Below are positions 44,142 to 55,719 of a stretch of DNA of 64,000 nucleotides, piece after piece. A program made the translations under genes and the position numbers. The stretch lies in the NCBI GenBank assembly GCA_035772735.1, contig JASDFA010000027.1, forward strand, positions 35,136,001-35,200,000, written 5' to 3'. Origin of the DNA: Datura wrightii. Its lineage: Eukaryota > Streptophyta > Magnoliopsida > Solanales > Solanaceae. Under the pieces are notes generated by a model. It had not been told where the DNA came from, searched no databases, and was given only the letters and a program-made list of their open reading frames with translations. Position 1 is the first letter of the stretch; each line of letters begins with the position of its first letter.

Positions 44142-45230
44142 GGAGTGTAGATGGTTAACTCAGCTGAGGGAGGAGTAGTAAAGTAGAGTGGGTCAGAATC
44201 TTCATTAGTTGTTGAGGTTAAGTCAAAGAAGGATGAAGATCCCATACTGCTTAAGCTGAAAGAAGCAGTTCTAAGAAAAGAAGTGGAGGCTTTCTCCAAA
44301 GGGGGAGATGGTATGCTTTGTTACCAAGGCAGACTATGTGTTCCGGACGTAGATGGCTTGAGACATCGAATACTAGCATAAGCACATAGCTTTAGATATT
44401 CTATCCACCCAGGTGCCACTAAGATCTACCGTGACCTATGGGAAATCTACTGGTGGAACGACATGTAGAAAGACATTGCATAATTTATGGCTAAGTGCCT
44501 GAACTGCCAGCAGGTTAAGGTTGAACATCAGAGACCTGGGGGTATGACTTAGGATATCAGATACCCATGTGGAAGTAGGAAGAAGTGAATATGGACTTCA
44601 TTATAGATGTACCTCATACTGGCCGGCAGGATGAATCAATTTGGGTGATAGTAGATCGGATGACCAAGTCAGCACATTTCCTCTCAGTTAAAACTACAGA
44701 ATCAGCTGAAGATCATGCTAGACTGTACATCTGAGAGCTTTTCAGACTGTATGGAGTTCCCTTATCAATCATTTCAGATAGAGGTACCCAGTTCACCTCG
44801 CACTTTTGGAAGTTATTTCAGAAAGGACTAGGTACTCAGTTTAAACTCAGCACAACTATCCACCCTCAGACAGATGGACAAGCTGAGTGGACTATTCATA
44901 CCTTAGAAGATATGCTGAGAGCTTGTATGATCAACTTCAAGGGTAGTTGCGATGATCACCTACCTCTCATCAAGTTTGCATACAACAACATCCACCACTC
45001 CAGTATTCATATGGCCCCGTCTGAGGCATTATATGGTAGAAGGTGTAGGTCTCCTATAGGGTGGTTTGAAGCTAGTGAATCTACCTTGATAGGACCAGAC
45101 TCGGTTCATAAAGCTATGCAAAAAGTGCAACTTATCTGAGAAAGGTTGAAAATAGCTCAGAGCCGACAGAAATCATATGCGGATGTAAGGAGGAGAAAGT
45201 TAGAATTTTCTATAGATGATTGGGTTTATT
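44142..45230 (+). pseudogene. Element F integrase, decayed
   Basis: The HHCC zone is partly preserved (SIHPGATKIYRDLWEIYWW, then CLNCQQVKVEHQRPGG). VNMDFI, VIVDRMTKSAHF, SIISDRGTQFTSHFW, IHPQTDGQAEW, FAYNNIHHSSIHMAPSEALYGRRCRSP and a QSRQKSYADVRRRK tail follow. Stops occur near 44380, 44465, 44733 and 45138. Confidence 0.85.
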
Positions 45231-45640
45231 TGAAATTTCACCCATGAAAGGGGTGATGAGGTTTGGAAAGAAAGGGAAACTTAGTCCAAGGTATGCAGGA
45301 GCGTACATGATTCTGAGGCGAATAGGCAATGTGGCCTATGAGCTAGAGTTACCTTTAGAATTAGCATCTGGTTCACCCAGTCTTTCATGTGTCACTGTTG
45401 AAGAATTGACTTGGTGATCCGACCTCAGTTATGCCATTAGATAGTGTGGGAGTGAAGGATAGTCTTTCTTACGAAGAAGTCCTAGTTCAGATCCTAGACC
45501 GTCAGGTTCGTGAGTTGAGAAACAAGGAGGTTGCTTCAGTAAAAGTCTAGTGGAGGAACCATCTAGTTGAGGGAGCCACATGGGAAGTAGAAGCAGATAT
45601 GATGGCTAAATATCCATATTTATTCCCTTCTAGTCCAGTT
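45231..45640 (+). pseudogene. Element F integrase C-terminus with chromodomain-like tail
   Basis: SPMKGVMRFGKKGKLSPRY, then VRELRNKEVASVKV, a stop, and GATWEVEADMMAKYPYLFP. Same layout as in E and G. A frame change near 45370 precedes it. Confidence 0.7.
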
Positions 45641-45866
45641 TTAGCATTAGGTATTAAATTCCTCCTCAGTACTTTATTCAGCTCCATACTCATTAGCTCT
45701 ATTCATGTTTTCAATATGCATGTTAGTTGCATCAACTCAGTTAGTATGACTAAATCAGTTTGGAGTCAGTCACTCCTTCAGAAATCAATTTATAGTTTCA
45801 GTCTTGGAATTGCAACTCTTTTACAGTTTTCCAGCAGTTTTAGCATTCATTCGAGGATCAATGATC

Positions 45867-45880
45867 CCATGGGGGAGATA
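45867..45880 (+). promoter_or_regulatory. Element F polypurine tract
   Basis: CATGGGGGAGATA directly before TGTAACACC. The upstream box CATTCGAGGATCAATGAT is one or two changes from E's. Confidence 0.8.
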
Positions 45881-45881
45881 T

Positions 45882-48294
45882 TGTAACACCATAAAAATCT
45901 CCTAGATCAAACTCAAACTTTGCTTGAAAAACCCAGAAGAACCAGAAAATTTTTCTCAAAACGACCCAGACAATGAGATGTTGTCAGCTATAATGACCCA
46001 TTGTCTGAGTCATCGTCATCACTGCAGTAAGTCCTTCCTGAACCAATGAGCCCAGTAATGGGTCATGGAATAGACCAACGGCCCATCCTGTTCAGCCATT
46101 GGGAGAAGTTTGAGAAGGAAGAATTCAGTCTAGTGGCAGCGAAGGGCAGTAACAACCCATTGTTCCACACAATGAGTCGTCACTTCCATCCGTGAGCCAA
46201 GTGCTGAAAATCTCAGTGGATAGGATAGGTGGTGACAATGACTCATTGGTCGGACCAACGAGTCGCTGTGTCGCTCGTTGGTAGGAGTCTAAGCCCAGGT
46301 TCAAAAGTCCCTCCAGTGACCACGAGAGGAACCAACGACCCATTGGTTCATCCAACGAGTCATTGTCCCATCCCGTTGGTCAGTTCCAGCAAGCTCAGAT
46401 CTTAGGCCCAGGACCAATGATTGGTCCCAATGATTCATGGTGTCAACCAATGACTCATTGTGTGATTGTTGGATCCCGACATACCATTTTTTAGACTTTT
46501 ATCTCAAGGGTATTTTGTAACTTCCCACCTTATTAATCCCTAAACTATGTCATTTAGGGTTATTTACAAAGGGATTTATAGAGTTAATCGACAATTTTCT
46601 CTCATTCCTCTCATTCTCTGAAAGTCAGAACGTAAAAAACTCAGTCAGGGAGCATAGAGCAGGATCAAGGGTTTCAATTTTGTTCTCAGATTTCTCAAGG
46701 GCTTTTCTTCGGGATTTCTACACCAAGTATGTGGGAATTCAATAAGGGAATTGTTCTTCTCTTGTGCCCCAACACCCTTATGTAATTGCCTGTCAGTCTT
46801 AGCCCTGAATATTAGAAATAGGGTTAGTTCCAGTCAGATTATGAATATTCTTGTGTATTTGAAATCCTTGTGAACTCTTGCAATGTTTTCAGCATTTATC
46901 AAGCATGTTGTTATTCTCTTCATGAAATATTGTTAGCCTTAGTTCTGCAAATATAGTAAACCAAGTCTTGCATAATTGTCTAGATAAAAATACTACTTGA
47001 TTCTATTAGTTCTTGAATTTTCATGTTATTACCATTTTGTGGCTTCACAGTTAATCTGAATGTTAGTTCAGTCTCAGTTAGCAATTACCCTTTGAAGCAT
47101 CTTACAGTAAGTCAGCCGATCAGTTTGACAATGGTCTATTCTTGAGGAGTTCAGTTCAGTAATAATCACTAGTTTCATTTATCAGTGGTGCTCTAGACGG
47201 TTATGACACTTCCAGATAAGTAGCTCTGACTAGTCTTAAAGCCATCAGTATCAATTATCAGTTAATTCTTTAGACGGTTAGAACGCTTCCAATAAGTAGC
47301 TCTGAATAGTCTTAGAACACCAGTTTTCAGTTATCCAGTCCTACAGACTCTCAGGTTACTTCTAGATAAGTATTCTTGACTTAGTCCAGGACCCTAGCTT
47401 CGAGCTATCAACTCAGTAGTCAAATTAGGACTATCCAGTGGGAGTAGTACTTAGCATTGAGTAGACTGGGGTTCTGGCACACTCAAGTTCCCAGAACTAC
47501 ATTGCCACCATAGGTTATTAGCCCAATGGGCCCCAGACTTGTGATTACCCAGCTCAACCACTATGTCCTGGCAAGGTACAGTGGGCTTTCTTCGATGGGG
47601 TGTATACATCGGACTCCAAGTTTAGCTCACGTGGTTATATGTCGGTTATAGACACTCCCACTTGTCAGTATAGCTTCAGTTTAGTTCAGTTTAGCTCAGT
47701 TCAGTCACTCAGTTCCAGGAGATGATTATGACTGTCAGGCAGGGTCATTATTGACCGTATTAGTTATAGCTCAACTTTTATCAATTTTCAGTATCAGTTG
47801 GTCATTTCATGTTACTTTAGTTTAGTGCTTATTTTTCCATTCTTATTGTATATCTCACTTACTCAGTACATTCAAAGTACTGACGCATACTTTCTATGTT
47901 GTATCTTATTATGATACAGGTGTAGGTTCTCAGTCTCAACATCTTCAGTAGTTCCCTCCGACCATTTTAGCAGCAGCAGTCCTATTTGTGAGTCCTCATC
48001 TTCTGAGGACGATGTTTTTTAGTTAGTTTAGTACTTTGTCAGATTTTAGAGTTAGCTGGGGGCTTGTCCCAGCAACTCAACAGTTAGTAGTTGGCTTTTA
48101 GACACAGTTGTTTAGTATTCTTTTTAGATATGTTTACTCTTTTCAAGTCAGTATTTCTTGAATAGTTATGTTTATACATCTTCCGCTTATGTTTACTTAG
48201 TTTACCAGTGCAATGTTAGACCATTGGTTAGCTTGGGGTCACTTGTGGCACAAAGCACCGTGTCTCGTTTAGGGTGTAGACTTGGGTCGTGACA
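45882..48294 (+). repeat. Element F 3' LTR
   Basis: 2413 bases from TGTAACACC to GTCGTGACA. It is uninterrupted and shows the empty sites of both insertions in the 5' LTR: AAGTCAGAACG near 46622 and CACTATGTCCTGGC near 47550. Confidence 0.9.
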
Positions 48295-49640
48295 CTCCTC
48301 TACATTTCAAAGTATGTTTGAAGCTTCATGAGCAAATTTTATACCTATTTTGATTATAAATTCATGATTTCAAGTTTTAGAATATTATGCCCAATTATGC
48401 AAGTTTCATGAAAAGTCAAGTTTATGATTTATAATTTCAAGTATGATAAGATATCTAGAATGAATGAATGATTATAAATTATCCATGTATGAATCCATGA
48501 TTTTCTTTATGAAGTCTATTTCAAGTATGCATAATCTTAAGGTTTGGGCAAGCCTACACAAATTAAGTATGTTTCATGATTTGGCCAAGGCTAATAAGAT
48601 CAGTTGATAGATGTATATTTTGGGGTCAAGACTCCCCAATATTCAAATTCAAGTTATGTTTTGAGAATATGATTATATGAGCACTATGCATGTTTTGGGA
48701 ATAGTTTCTAGCATTGAGTAGACTTGGGGTTCCAAGGTTCCTCGGTCTCATAAACTACGCGGCAATGTAGGTATATATTTTTGGACCTCTCAAAAGAGCG
48801 TTTCCTCATCCAAGGGCATACCATGATATCACACCTCACTTATACTTCGCCCTAACAAGGCTTAGGATGGACCTCCTCTGCGAGGGAAAGACGTGGGATC
48901 ATCATGCGCTCATACATGATGGTTGTCGGTTAAGACGAGTCTCCCATTGTTCCTCATGATTTCAGTTATGCATGTTTATGACTTATGATATTATGTTTTC
49001 AGAAGGTTTGACTCAATGATCAGTTTATAAGCATTTACTTATGATATCACTTATGGCAAGCCATGTGATTCTATTTTCAACTTTGTGTCATTCGATTCAG
49101 ATATGAGATTCAGTTTATGACTATTCAAGTTTTTAGATATCAGCATGCAGTCCTTACTCTCATGATCTCATGATTTATGTTATGTGCATGATTTTAGTTA
49201 TACTTACTCAGCCTGTTTTACTTACCTTACATACTCAGTACATTTCAAGTACTGACCGCATACTCTATGTTGTATCGTTTCATGATACAGGTTCAGATGC
49301 TCAGACTAAGTTTCACCATTAGCCAGTCTCCACAGCTTAGGCCAGTTCTCTTGTTGGTGATTGCTCATCCATTGTGGACCTTCAGTTAGTGTTGAATCAT
49401 GTTATTTTCAGTCTCAGACTTTAGTGAGCTAGTTGGGGAGGTTGTCCCATCAACTCCTCAGACATGTTAGAGGCTTATCAGACAATATGTAGAACTTTCA
49501 GCTTTGTCGGTATTGACTCTGTTATGATTGTTATGTATTCAGACTTCCACTTATTCATGTTTTAAGTCATGAATATTGATTAATTATTTGTAGGTTGGTT
49601 TTTTATTCCACTATTCCTTATTTTATATTGGTTGTTGGTT
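48295..49640 (+). repeat. Element E 3' LTR, distal part (right end uncertain)
   Basis: No gene seen. It resembles the second half of the F LTR: GCATACTCTATGTTGTATCG with TGATACAGGT (49258-49290), and GAGGTTGTCCCATCAACTC (49438-49458) against F's GGGGCTTGTCCCAGCAACTC. It fits as the continuation of E's LTR after the F insertion. The terminal CA end is not recognised. Confidence 0.55.
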
Positions 49641-49748
49641 GTTGAAAATTCGGATCTTTTTTGTTCTGTGTATGCCAGCTACCACAAGTCAGGGATAACC
49701 CTGGCTCATTTTGGTCCGAAAATTGGAAGACCTTTTTGTTAGTTAGCA
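49641..49748 (+). other. Spacer between E and H gag
   Basis: About 100 bases with no primer-binding site or LTR end that I can recognise. H therefore lacks its 5' end here. Confidence 0.5.
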
Positions 49749-50990
49749 ATGGCGGAGAACAATGAACAAGCGCAAGGCAACAACCAAGAAAGGATTCCAG
49801 TGATCAACATTTCTCGATCAAACTTGGAGAACGCTTCCAAAGCGATCATCAAGCCGACCATCACTGAAAATTTTGAGTTGAAGGAGAAAATTGTGCGGTT
49901 GGTTCAAAACACTTGTCAATATCAAGGCAAGCCGCATGAGGATCCCGATTGGCATTTGATTAGATTTGTTAGAACTTAGTGAGAATTTCCATTATCAAAA
50001 TATTTCTGATGAGTATGTTAAACTCACTTTGTTCCCGTTTTCATTGATTGGTGAAGCAAAAGAATGGCTTTAAAATGAGCCAGCAAGGTCCATCACCACT
50101 TGGGAAGGTCTTTGTAACAAGTTCATAAATAGGTTTTTCTCTTCGAGGAGAACAAAAGAGTTGAGAGGAAAGATCTCAGAATTTGTTCAAAGGGATGGTG
50201 AGACCTTGGCTCAAAGCTTGGGAGAGATACAAAGGATACTTGCGAGATCGCCCATACCATATACAACCAAAGGAGATCATTGGGAACAACTTTAGGTGGG
50301 ATGAATCCAAAGTCTAAGATTCTATTTGACGCTACTGCATAGGAGAAAATTTTGTCCGAGAGCTATGACGAGATAGAGGCTTTGTTGAATCCTATGTCAG
50401 CTGAGAAACAAGATTATCAGGATTCAGGCAGAGGTTTTATAGCAATCAATGTTCTAGAGAAGCTTGAGGTTGATGGTGTGGCATCAATTTGGGCAGATAT
50501 CAGTCAGTTGGTGAATGTGATCTGCAAGATAGTGACCACACCAACAGTAAGTCAAGTTCATCAGGTTCAGCAAGTGCAAACTCCACCGTCATCATGTGAG
50601 GTGTGTGGAGAAAGTCATGCTTATTCAGGTTTTCTGCTAAACCCTGAGTCTATCTATTTCGTGGGGAAACAAGGTCGCTGTAGAGGATTTTCAGGGAACA
50701 ATTATAATCAGGGGTAAAGGAATGCAACTAGCCCCCCATGGGAAGGATATCAGAATTTTCAGAGAAATTACGGCCAGCAGCCTAGCAGTTCATTAGAGGA
50801 GACCACAAAGCAATGGATGGTTCAGCAAACTCAAATTGTCAATGAGATGCAGAAGTCGACTCATGAGTTGGAGAGACAGTTGGTCCAATTGGCAATTCAG
50901 TAGCATGCTTGGCTTGTAGGCGCCTTACCAAGAGATCCAGAGAAGAATCCTAAGTAGGTAATGGCCATCTCTTTAAGAAATGGTAAGGAG
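49749..50990 (+). pseudogene. Element H gag, decayed
   Basis: It starts MAENNEQAQGNNQERIP (ATG at 49749). Then YVKLTLFPFSLIGEAKEWL (50006-50062) and FSSRRTKELRGKISEFVQRDGETLAQ mark Retrotrans_gag. A CEVCGESHAYSGF remnant of the zinc knuckle (50598-50636) has lost the last cysteine. A coiled tail ELERQLVQLAIQ ends at a TAG near 50902. Stops at 49977, 50071 and 50295 and frame changes disable it. Confidence 0.75.
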
Positions 50991-52082
50991 TTATTGTAGC
51001 TCCACCTTCAAATATAACTGCCAGGAAGAAGACACAGAGCTAACAGAAGCAGCGCCAGAACACAGAAGAAAAACCGTGTGGAATGAGAGTACACCTCCCC
51101 TACCATTCCCACAGAGGCTCATTACATATCATAGAATCACACAGAAAGAAGGAGTTGAGAAAAAGGTTGTTGAGCAGCCTAAAATTGTAGTTGAGAGACC
51201 TCCATCTTCATTCCCGCAAAAAGTTTAGACAAGCAAGGATGAGGCTGGGTTCAAGAAGATCCTTGATATTTTTCAAGGAGCTACACATAAACATCCCGCT
51301 GATTGATGCACTAAAAGAGATGCCTAAGTATGCAACGAATCTCAAGAATGTAGTTACTTCCAAGACGAGATTGACCGAGTTTGAGATAGTTGCACTTACT
51401 AAAGAGTGCAGCTCAAGGGTGTTAATCAAGGTTCCCTAAAAGATAAAAGACCCAGGGAGTTTCACCCTCTCCATACAAATTAGTGAAAGTGAAGTGGGGC
51501 GAGCTCTGTGTGATTTAGGGGCAAGTATCAATTTGATGTCCTTAGTTCAACACACTCGGTCTGGGAGAGCCTAGGCCTACTACTATCACTCTGTGGATGG
51601 TTGATAAATCATACATCACTCCAGATGCCATCATTAAGGACGTGCTTATTTGAGTTGGTAATTTTGTGATTCCTAATGACTTCATAATTCTTGATTTTGA
51701 AGCAAATAAAAAGGCGCTAGTCATATAGGGGCGACCATTCTTAGCAACTGGAGGGACCATCATCAATGTAAGAGCAGGAAAGCTCAAGATGAGAGTACAA
51801 GATGAGGAGGCCACTTTTAATGTGTATAAAGCTATCTCCACACCTTCACACTACAAAGACTTATTCATGATCACAGAGGTGGTCCATGATAAGTGTGGGG
51901 TGGAGAAAAAGGAAGCTGAGAAACTCTATGGTGATGTGATAGCAGAGAGTAAGGTCAAGCTGCTCACATTCGATACATGGGTAGAGCATGAGTTGAATGG
52001 TGATAAGGTGGACCAAAATAAAAGAAGAAATGAATTTGAAAAACCTCTAAAAGAGAGGAGAAAACGGAGGAGGGTGTCTTGA
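50991..52082 (+). pseudogene. Element H gag-protease linker, protease and polyprotein end
   Basis: KFRQARMRLGSRRSLIFFKELHINIPLIDALKEMPKYATNLKNVV matches the linker before Athila/Tat protease. ALCDLGASINLMS (about 51508-51546) is an intact-looking D-L-G-A site. PNDFIILDFEANK, GRPFLATGGTIINV-like text and then VVHDKCGVEKKEAEKLYG up to WVEHELNGDKV close the frame at a TGA (52080-52082). RT-integrase is absent between protease and this end segment. Confidence 0.75.
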
Positions 52083-54016
52083 GCTGAGACTTCCATAGTG
52101 CTGCAACGTTAACTCAGGCGCTTCTCCCAAGGCAACCTAATTTGTAATAGTGTCACTTTTGTATTTTATTTTTGGTGTGCAGGGAAGGAGGAGTCTGAAT
52201 ACCCAATTTTCAAGCTAAGGAGCACATCTTGAGCTTAAGTGTGGGGTCATGCAACCCGTGAATCAAAGAGACATATTGCTAGCTAAGCCCTAGAGGACCT
52301 CAAGGATTATTTCTCACCCATGTTCTATCTTATTTTATAGATGCTCTGAGGAAAGAGCATGACTTTAAGTGTTGAGGTGAGGGTATGTCTTACAGTATTT
52401 TGAGGTTAAGTCTGAATATGCCATCAAGTTTTTATTTGAAAATTTCCTAAAAAATGGCATGGCTCATCCACTCTTTGATTTTTCTTATAGCCTCAGTTCT
52501 ATTCCGAAGGGGAGACCTTTGAACCACGTTAAAAAAATTTTACTTTTAGGAGCAGTTTTAATTTTTTTTTAGGAGAAAAAAAGGCTTTTTCCGACAATGG
52601 ATGGTTGAAGACTATCTTGAGGGAAGTTAGTCATTAGGAACCCATCTGAATGCTAGATGCTCGAGTTATGTGCTAATTTGACCAAAGATATAAGTAGTGG
52701 TTTTGAAAAAGTTGAAAACATAATGTGAAAAAAAAATAAATATGAATGACCTCTTTTGAGACACCTAGGCTCATTTTCTAGACTCTTGTATGATTGTATT
52801 GGTTTGGTATGGAATTCTTTCTATTGTTTGCCTAATTGAGGGTATACATAAATCTGTCTTGAGTTGAACAAGTGTCATGTGTGTGTGAGATAATCTGCAT
52901 ACATTCCATGTATTCATATTGATGTCTAGAACTTTCCTAGTATGTCTGCTAAACAAAATGAAGAGTATTAAATTTAGGAGATGATATAGGAATTTCTTTG
53001 ATTAGCCTACTTTTATCCTATGAATTACCTACCCATTCATGATATCCTTAGTGAGCCATGTTGAGCCTTTAGCCTATTCTTTTGGTAGCCATATTAAAAG
53101 ATAAATCCTTTTTGTTCTATTGGCCTTAATTTGATTCAAATGACTCCTAAGACAATTTAAAATTGAAAAAGAGAAATTTGTGTGAAAAGAGCACAAGTGA
53201 AGAAAAAAGGGGGAAGTTAAAAGTGTGGAAGTTAGAAGATAAGGTAAAAGGTGAAAAGTGTAAAACAGGAAAGGTGATGTTAGTAGGGAGATGAGAAAAG
53301 AGAATGAATAAGTTGAAAAGAATAAATATTATAAAGAACTCCCAACTAGTCACCCAAGTTGCAAAGATTTTAATCAAGGGAAGGCATAAGGAGAAAAGTA
53401 AAAAGATCAAAGAGTGTGCTAAAGTTGAAAAAGTTGTGATCTATTAAAGTTCTTAGGGAGGTTAGTCACTATTCTAGCCGAATAATCTCTACCTATCCCT
53501 AATTCTACATTACAACCATTTAAGTCCTGTTTGATGCTAACTTTGACATTCTTATATTAGTGGAGTATTTATGCTAAGGGCAAGCTTATGGTTCATCATA
53601 TGCTGCATTAGAATTTCTTTGTGAGAGTGAGCGTGAAATTCTATACTCATACGCCCGTATATGTAATTCTTTCATATTTTTGTGAGGAAAAAAGGTGGTA
53701 AACTCTCTAATTTTTTAGGGCACATAGTTGACACAAGATAGGTGAAATGTTTGATTGCTTGATTAGGTGACATATGTTTGTTGCCAATATTCATAGAGCT
53801 TGAGTCAGTTCTTGAGGCTAGATTGTCTTAAAAGATTTTTCTTAAGAATATTTTAAAGATGAGGTATGTTATGTTAGAAACCTACACTATCTGTATGGTA
53901 ATATTAGGCGTAGCCTGAGCAGACCTGTTCAATTGGTGTAACTCGATATAGGGATAAGGTATAGAGCTTAAGTTGCTTGCTTGAGAACGAGCAAAGGTTT
54001 AAGTGTGGGATGGTGA
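52083..54016 (+). other. Element H 3' UTR and polypurine tract
   Basis: Non-coding. Landmarks: the end segment AACGTTAACTCAGGCGCTTC (52102-52121), a GTGCAGGGAAGG acceptor-like string (52178-52189), AAGTGTGGGG (52238-52247), hairpin ATGCTCT/AGAGCAT (52341-52360), the ATGGATGG..GACTATCTTGAGGG block (52597-52623), GTCTAGAACTTTCC with AAACAAAATGAAG (52924-52963), TTGAGCCTTTAGCCTATT (53061-53078), GGGCAAGCTTATGGTTCAT (53578-53596) and the polypurine tract TTTAAGTGTGGGA (53998-54010). Confidence 0.75.
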
Positions 54017-55540
54017 TGTTGGGCATATGCTTATGCCCATTTATCACATTTGTACCCATCCTTTATCATGTTTTGAGAAGATTGTCCTTATAAAATGCAA
54101 AGTTTCCTGAATGTGTGTGTGAAAATAGCTAACAAATATTTTTGGATGATTTTAGCAGGTGACACATAGAAAAATACTCAAAAATGATCCAAGGTATGAA
54201 GAAACAAGATTCAAGAAAAATTTAGTCTGGTGAGATAGCTGGAGTGGTGCACCGGAGTATATACTTCAGAGAAGTTGTGCTCGAGTTGGTGCTATGGCTG
54301 AAGCGGCATGGTAGACCTCAAACTTCAGAAGAAATTATGATCAACACCTTGGCAAAATGAGAGAAGTGGCGCGCCAGAGGTGTTCCAATCTTGGGAAAAT
54401 TTTCTAACACTCTGTTGCATTGACAGAAGTGGCGCGCCAAGTCCAAAAATGCAGAATTTTGACTAACACCTTGGCAAAATGGGATAAGTGGCACTCCAGA
54501 AGCCGAACTTCAGAAGAAGTCTGGAAAAATAGCAGAAGTGGAGCGCTAGGGCTTGTCTGGAATGGATTTTTCTAAGTCCAAAAGTTGAATTACTTAAGGC
54601 CAAAAGGATCATTTGTTACCATACTTATAAATACTTGTCTAGGGCATTTGTTAGGGGGAATCTATTATTGTACGCAATCTTTTCGGGGAGAGACAAGAAG
54701 TTCATTTTCTTCTTAGGTTTTTCTTCTTTACTCTCTATCTTTATGATTCAAATGATGATTCCGTTGGTTTTGCACTTCAACATGAGTGTCTAAACTCCCT
54801 ATTCTTTGTTTTTGGCCATGGATTGATGGTTGTAGTTTGAATATTCATTTATGCTAGATGTTTAATTCTTCTTTTGAAGATTATTTATGCTTATTTGATT
54901 TCATACTTATTTGCTAGACTTATCATCTTTCGAATATTATCTGTTGGCTAATTGGTTGAACTTGAGAGAGGAAAATAATGAGGGTTAAAAGAATCATAGA
55001 GTAGGTTTCAATATCTTGTTCAAAAGTTGAAGAGTTGATTTCATTGTTAAGGATAGGGATATACCCTGCAACCCTACTTAGTTGAGTCAAGTATCTTCAA
55101 CCGTCATCTCATGTTTCTCCTACAACCATAGGAATATAGGTGTTAGGATTCATGAGATAGTTTTGGCTATTCAGGAGAATAGTTGAGAAGTGAGTTCATG
55201 ACTTGCAACTAGCAGTCTTAGAAGGATTTTGTCTAGCATATTTGAATCCTAATCTCAACCTAAAAGCAAAAGTGTCAAGACCCTAGATTTTGATCATCAT
55301 TTGAATTACAACTATCTTGCAAACAAGTTTATTTCATTAGCTTTAATTTGCATTCAAAGTTTAGTAGAAAGTAATCTCGAAATCATTTCCCAATTTTACT
55401 TATGTTTTCTTCAGTAGTGAAATAAAGGATCAAACTTAAGCAATTAATCTGACAAGTCTCTATAGGTACGATATCGGGACTTCACTGTCCCATATTACTT
55501 GACGACTATGTAGCTTACGTGTGCTTGGAAACATCAGTGA
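54017..55540 (+). repeat. Element H 3' LTR (right end approximate)
   Basis: It starts TGTTGGGCATATGC with a perfect terminal hairpin (54020-54039). TATAAATA lies at 54626-54633. An array of words like GAAGTGGCGCGCCAG lies at 54235-54560. The end is placed after the TATCGGGACTTCACTG region (about 55480), which corresponds to the LTR end zone of A; the exact end is a guess. Confidence 0.7.
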
Positions 55541-55719
55541 GCAATATTTCTGCCCCTAAATTGACTATGTTATGCATGCTGTGAGTGAAGGGCATCTCTC
55601 TAAATAAAAGGGCACATAATGGTGAGATTTTGGTGTATCAGCGATTGCTAGATTATACATTATTATGTTGGCCCAACTAATCTTGTTGAGTTAATTCTAG
55701 AGGCAATGTGGTGTCAACA
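55541..55719. other. Unassigned spacer between H and C
   Basis: About 180 bases in which I recognise nothing. It may be the tail of one of the flanking LTRs. Confidence 0.4.

Larger units (their letters stand above)
17575..48294 (+). mobile_element. Element F: chromovirus with two insertions in its 5' LTR
   Basis: The 5' LTR is in three parts (17575-18629, 21217-22155, 40239-40874). It is followed by a tRNA-Met primer site, gag to chromodomain (41090 to about 45640), a polypurine tract and the 3' LTR (45882-48294). Removing the solo LTR and element G, each with one 5-base target copy, rejoins the 5' LTR to about 2.63 kb. It then aligns with the 2.41 kb 3' LTR except for a triplication and a deletion of about 110 bases. 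Confidence 0.88.
11700..49640 (+). mobile_element. Element E: chromovirus (Tekay/Del-type Ty3-gypsy) interrupted by F
   Basis: In order: truncated 5' LTR (11700-12093), gag, protease, reverse transcriptase, RNase H, integrase, chromodomain-like tail, polypurine tract, and a 3' LTR split by element F (16768-17574 and 48295 to about 49640). All coding parts have stops. The far end is not clear: I see no terminal CA with the expected continuation of B's LTR. Confidence 0.75.
49749..55540 (+). mobile_element. Element H: gag-protease-only Athila/Tat-type element
   Basis: Gag, protease and the end-of-polyprotein segment (to 52082), a 1.9 kb 3' UTR with the family blocks, a polypurine tract and the 3' LTR from 54017. 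There is no reverse transcriptase, integrase or accessory gene. The 5' LTR and primer site are absent. Confidence 0.75.
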
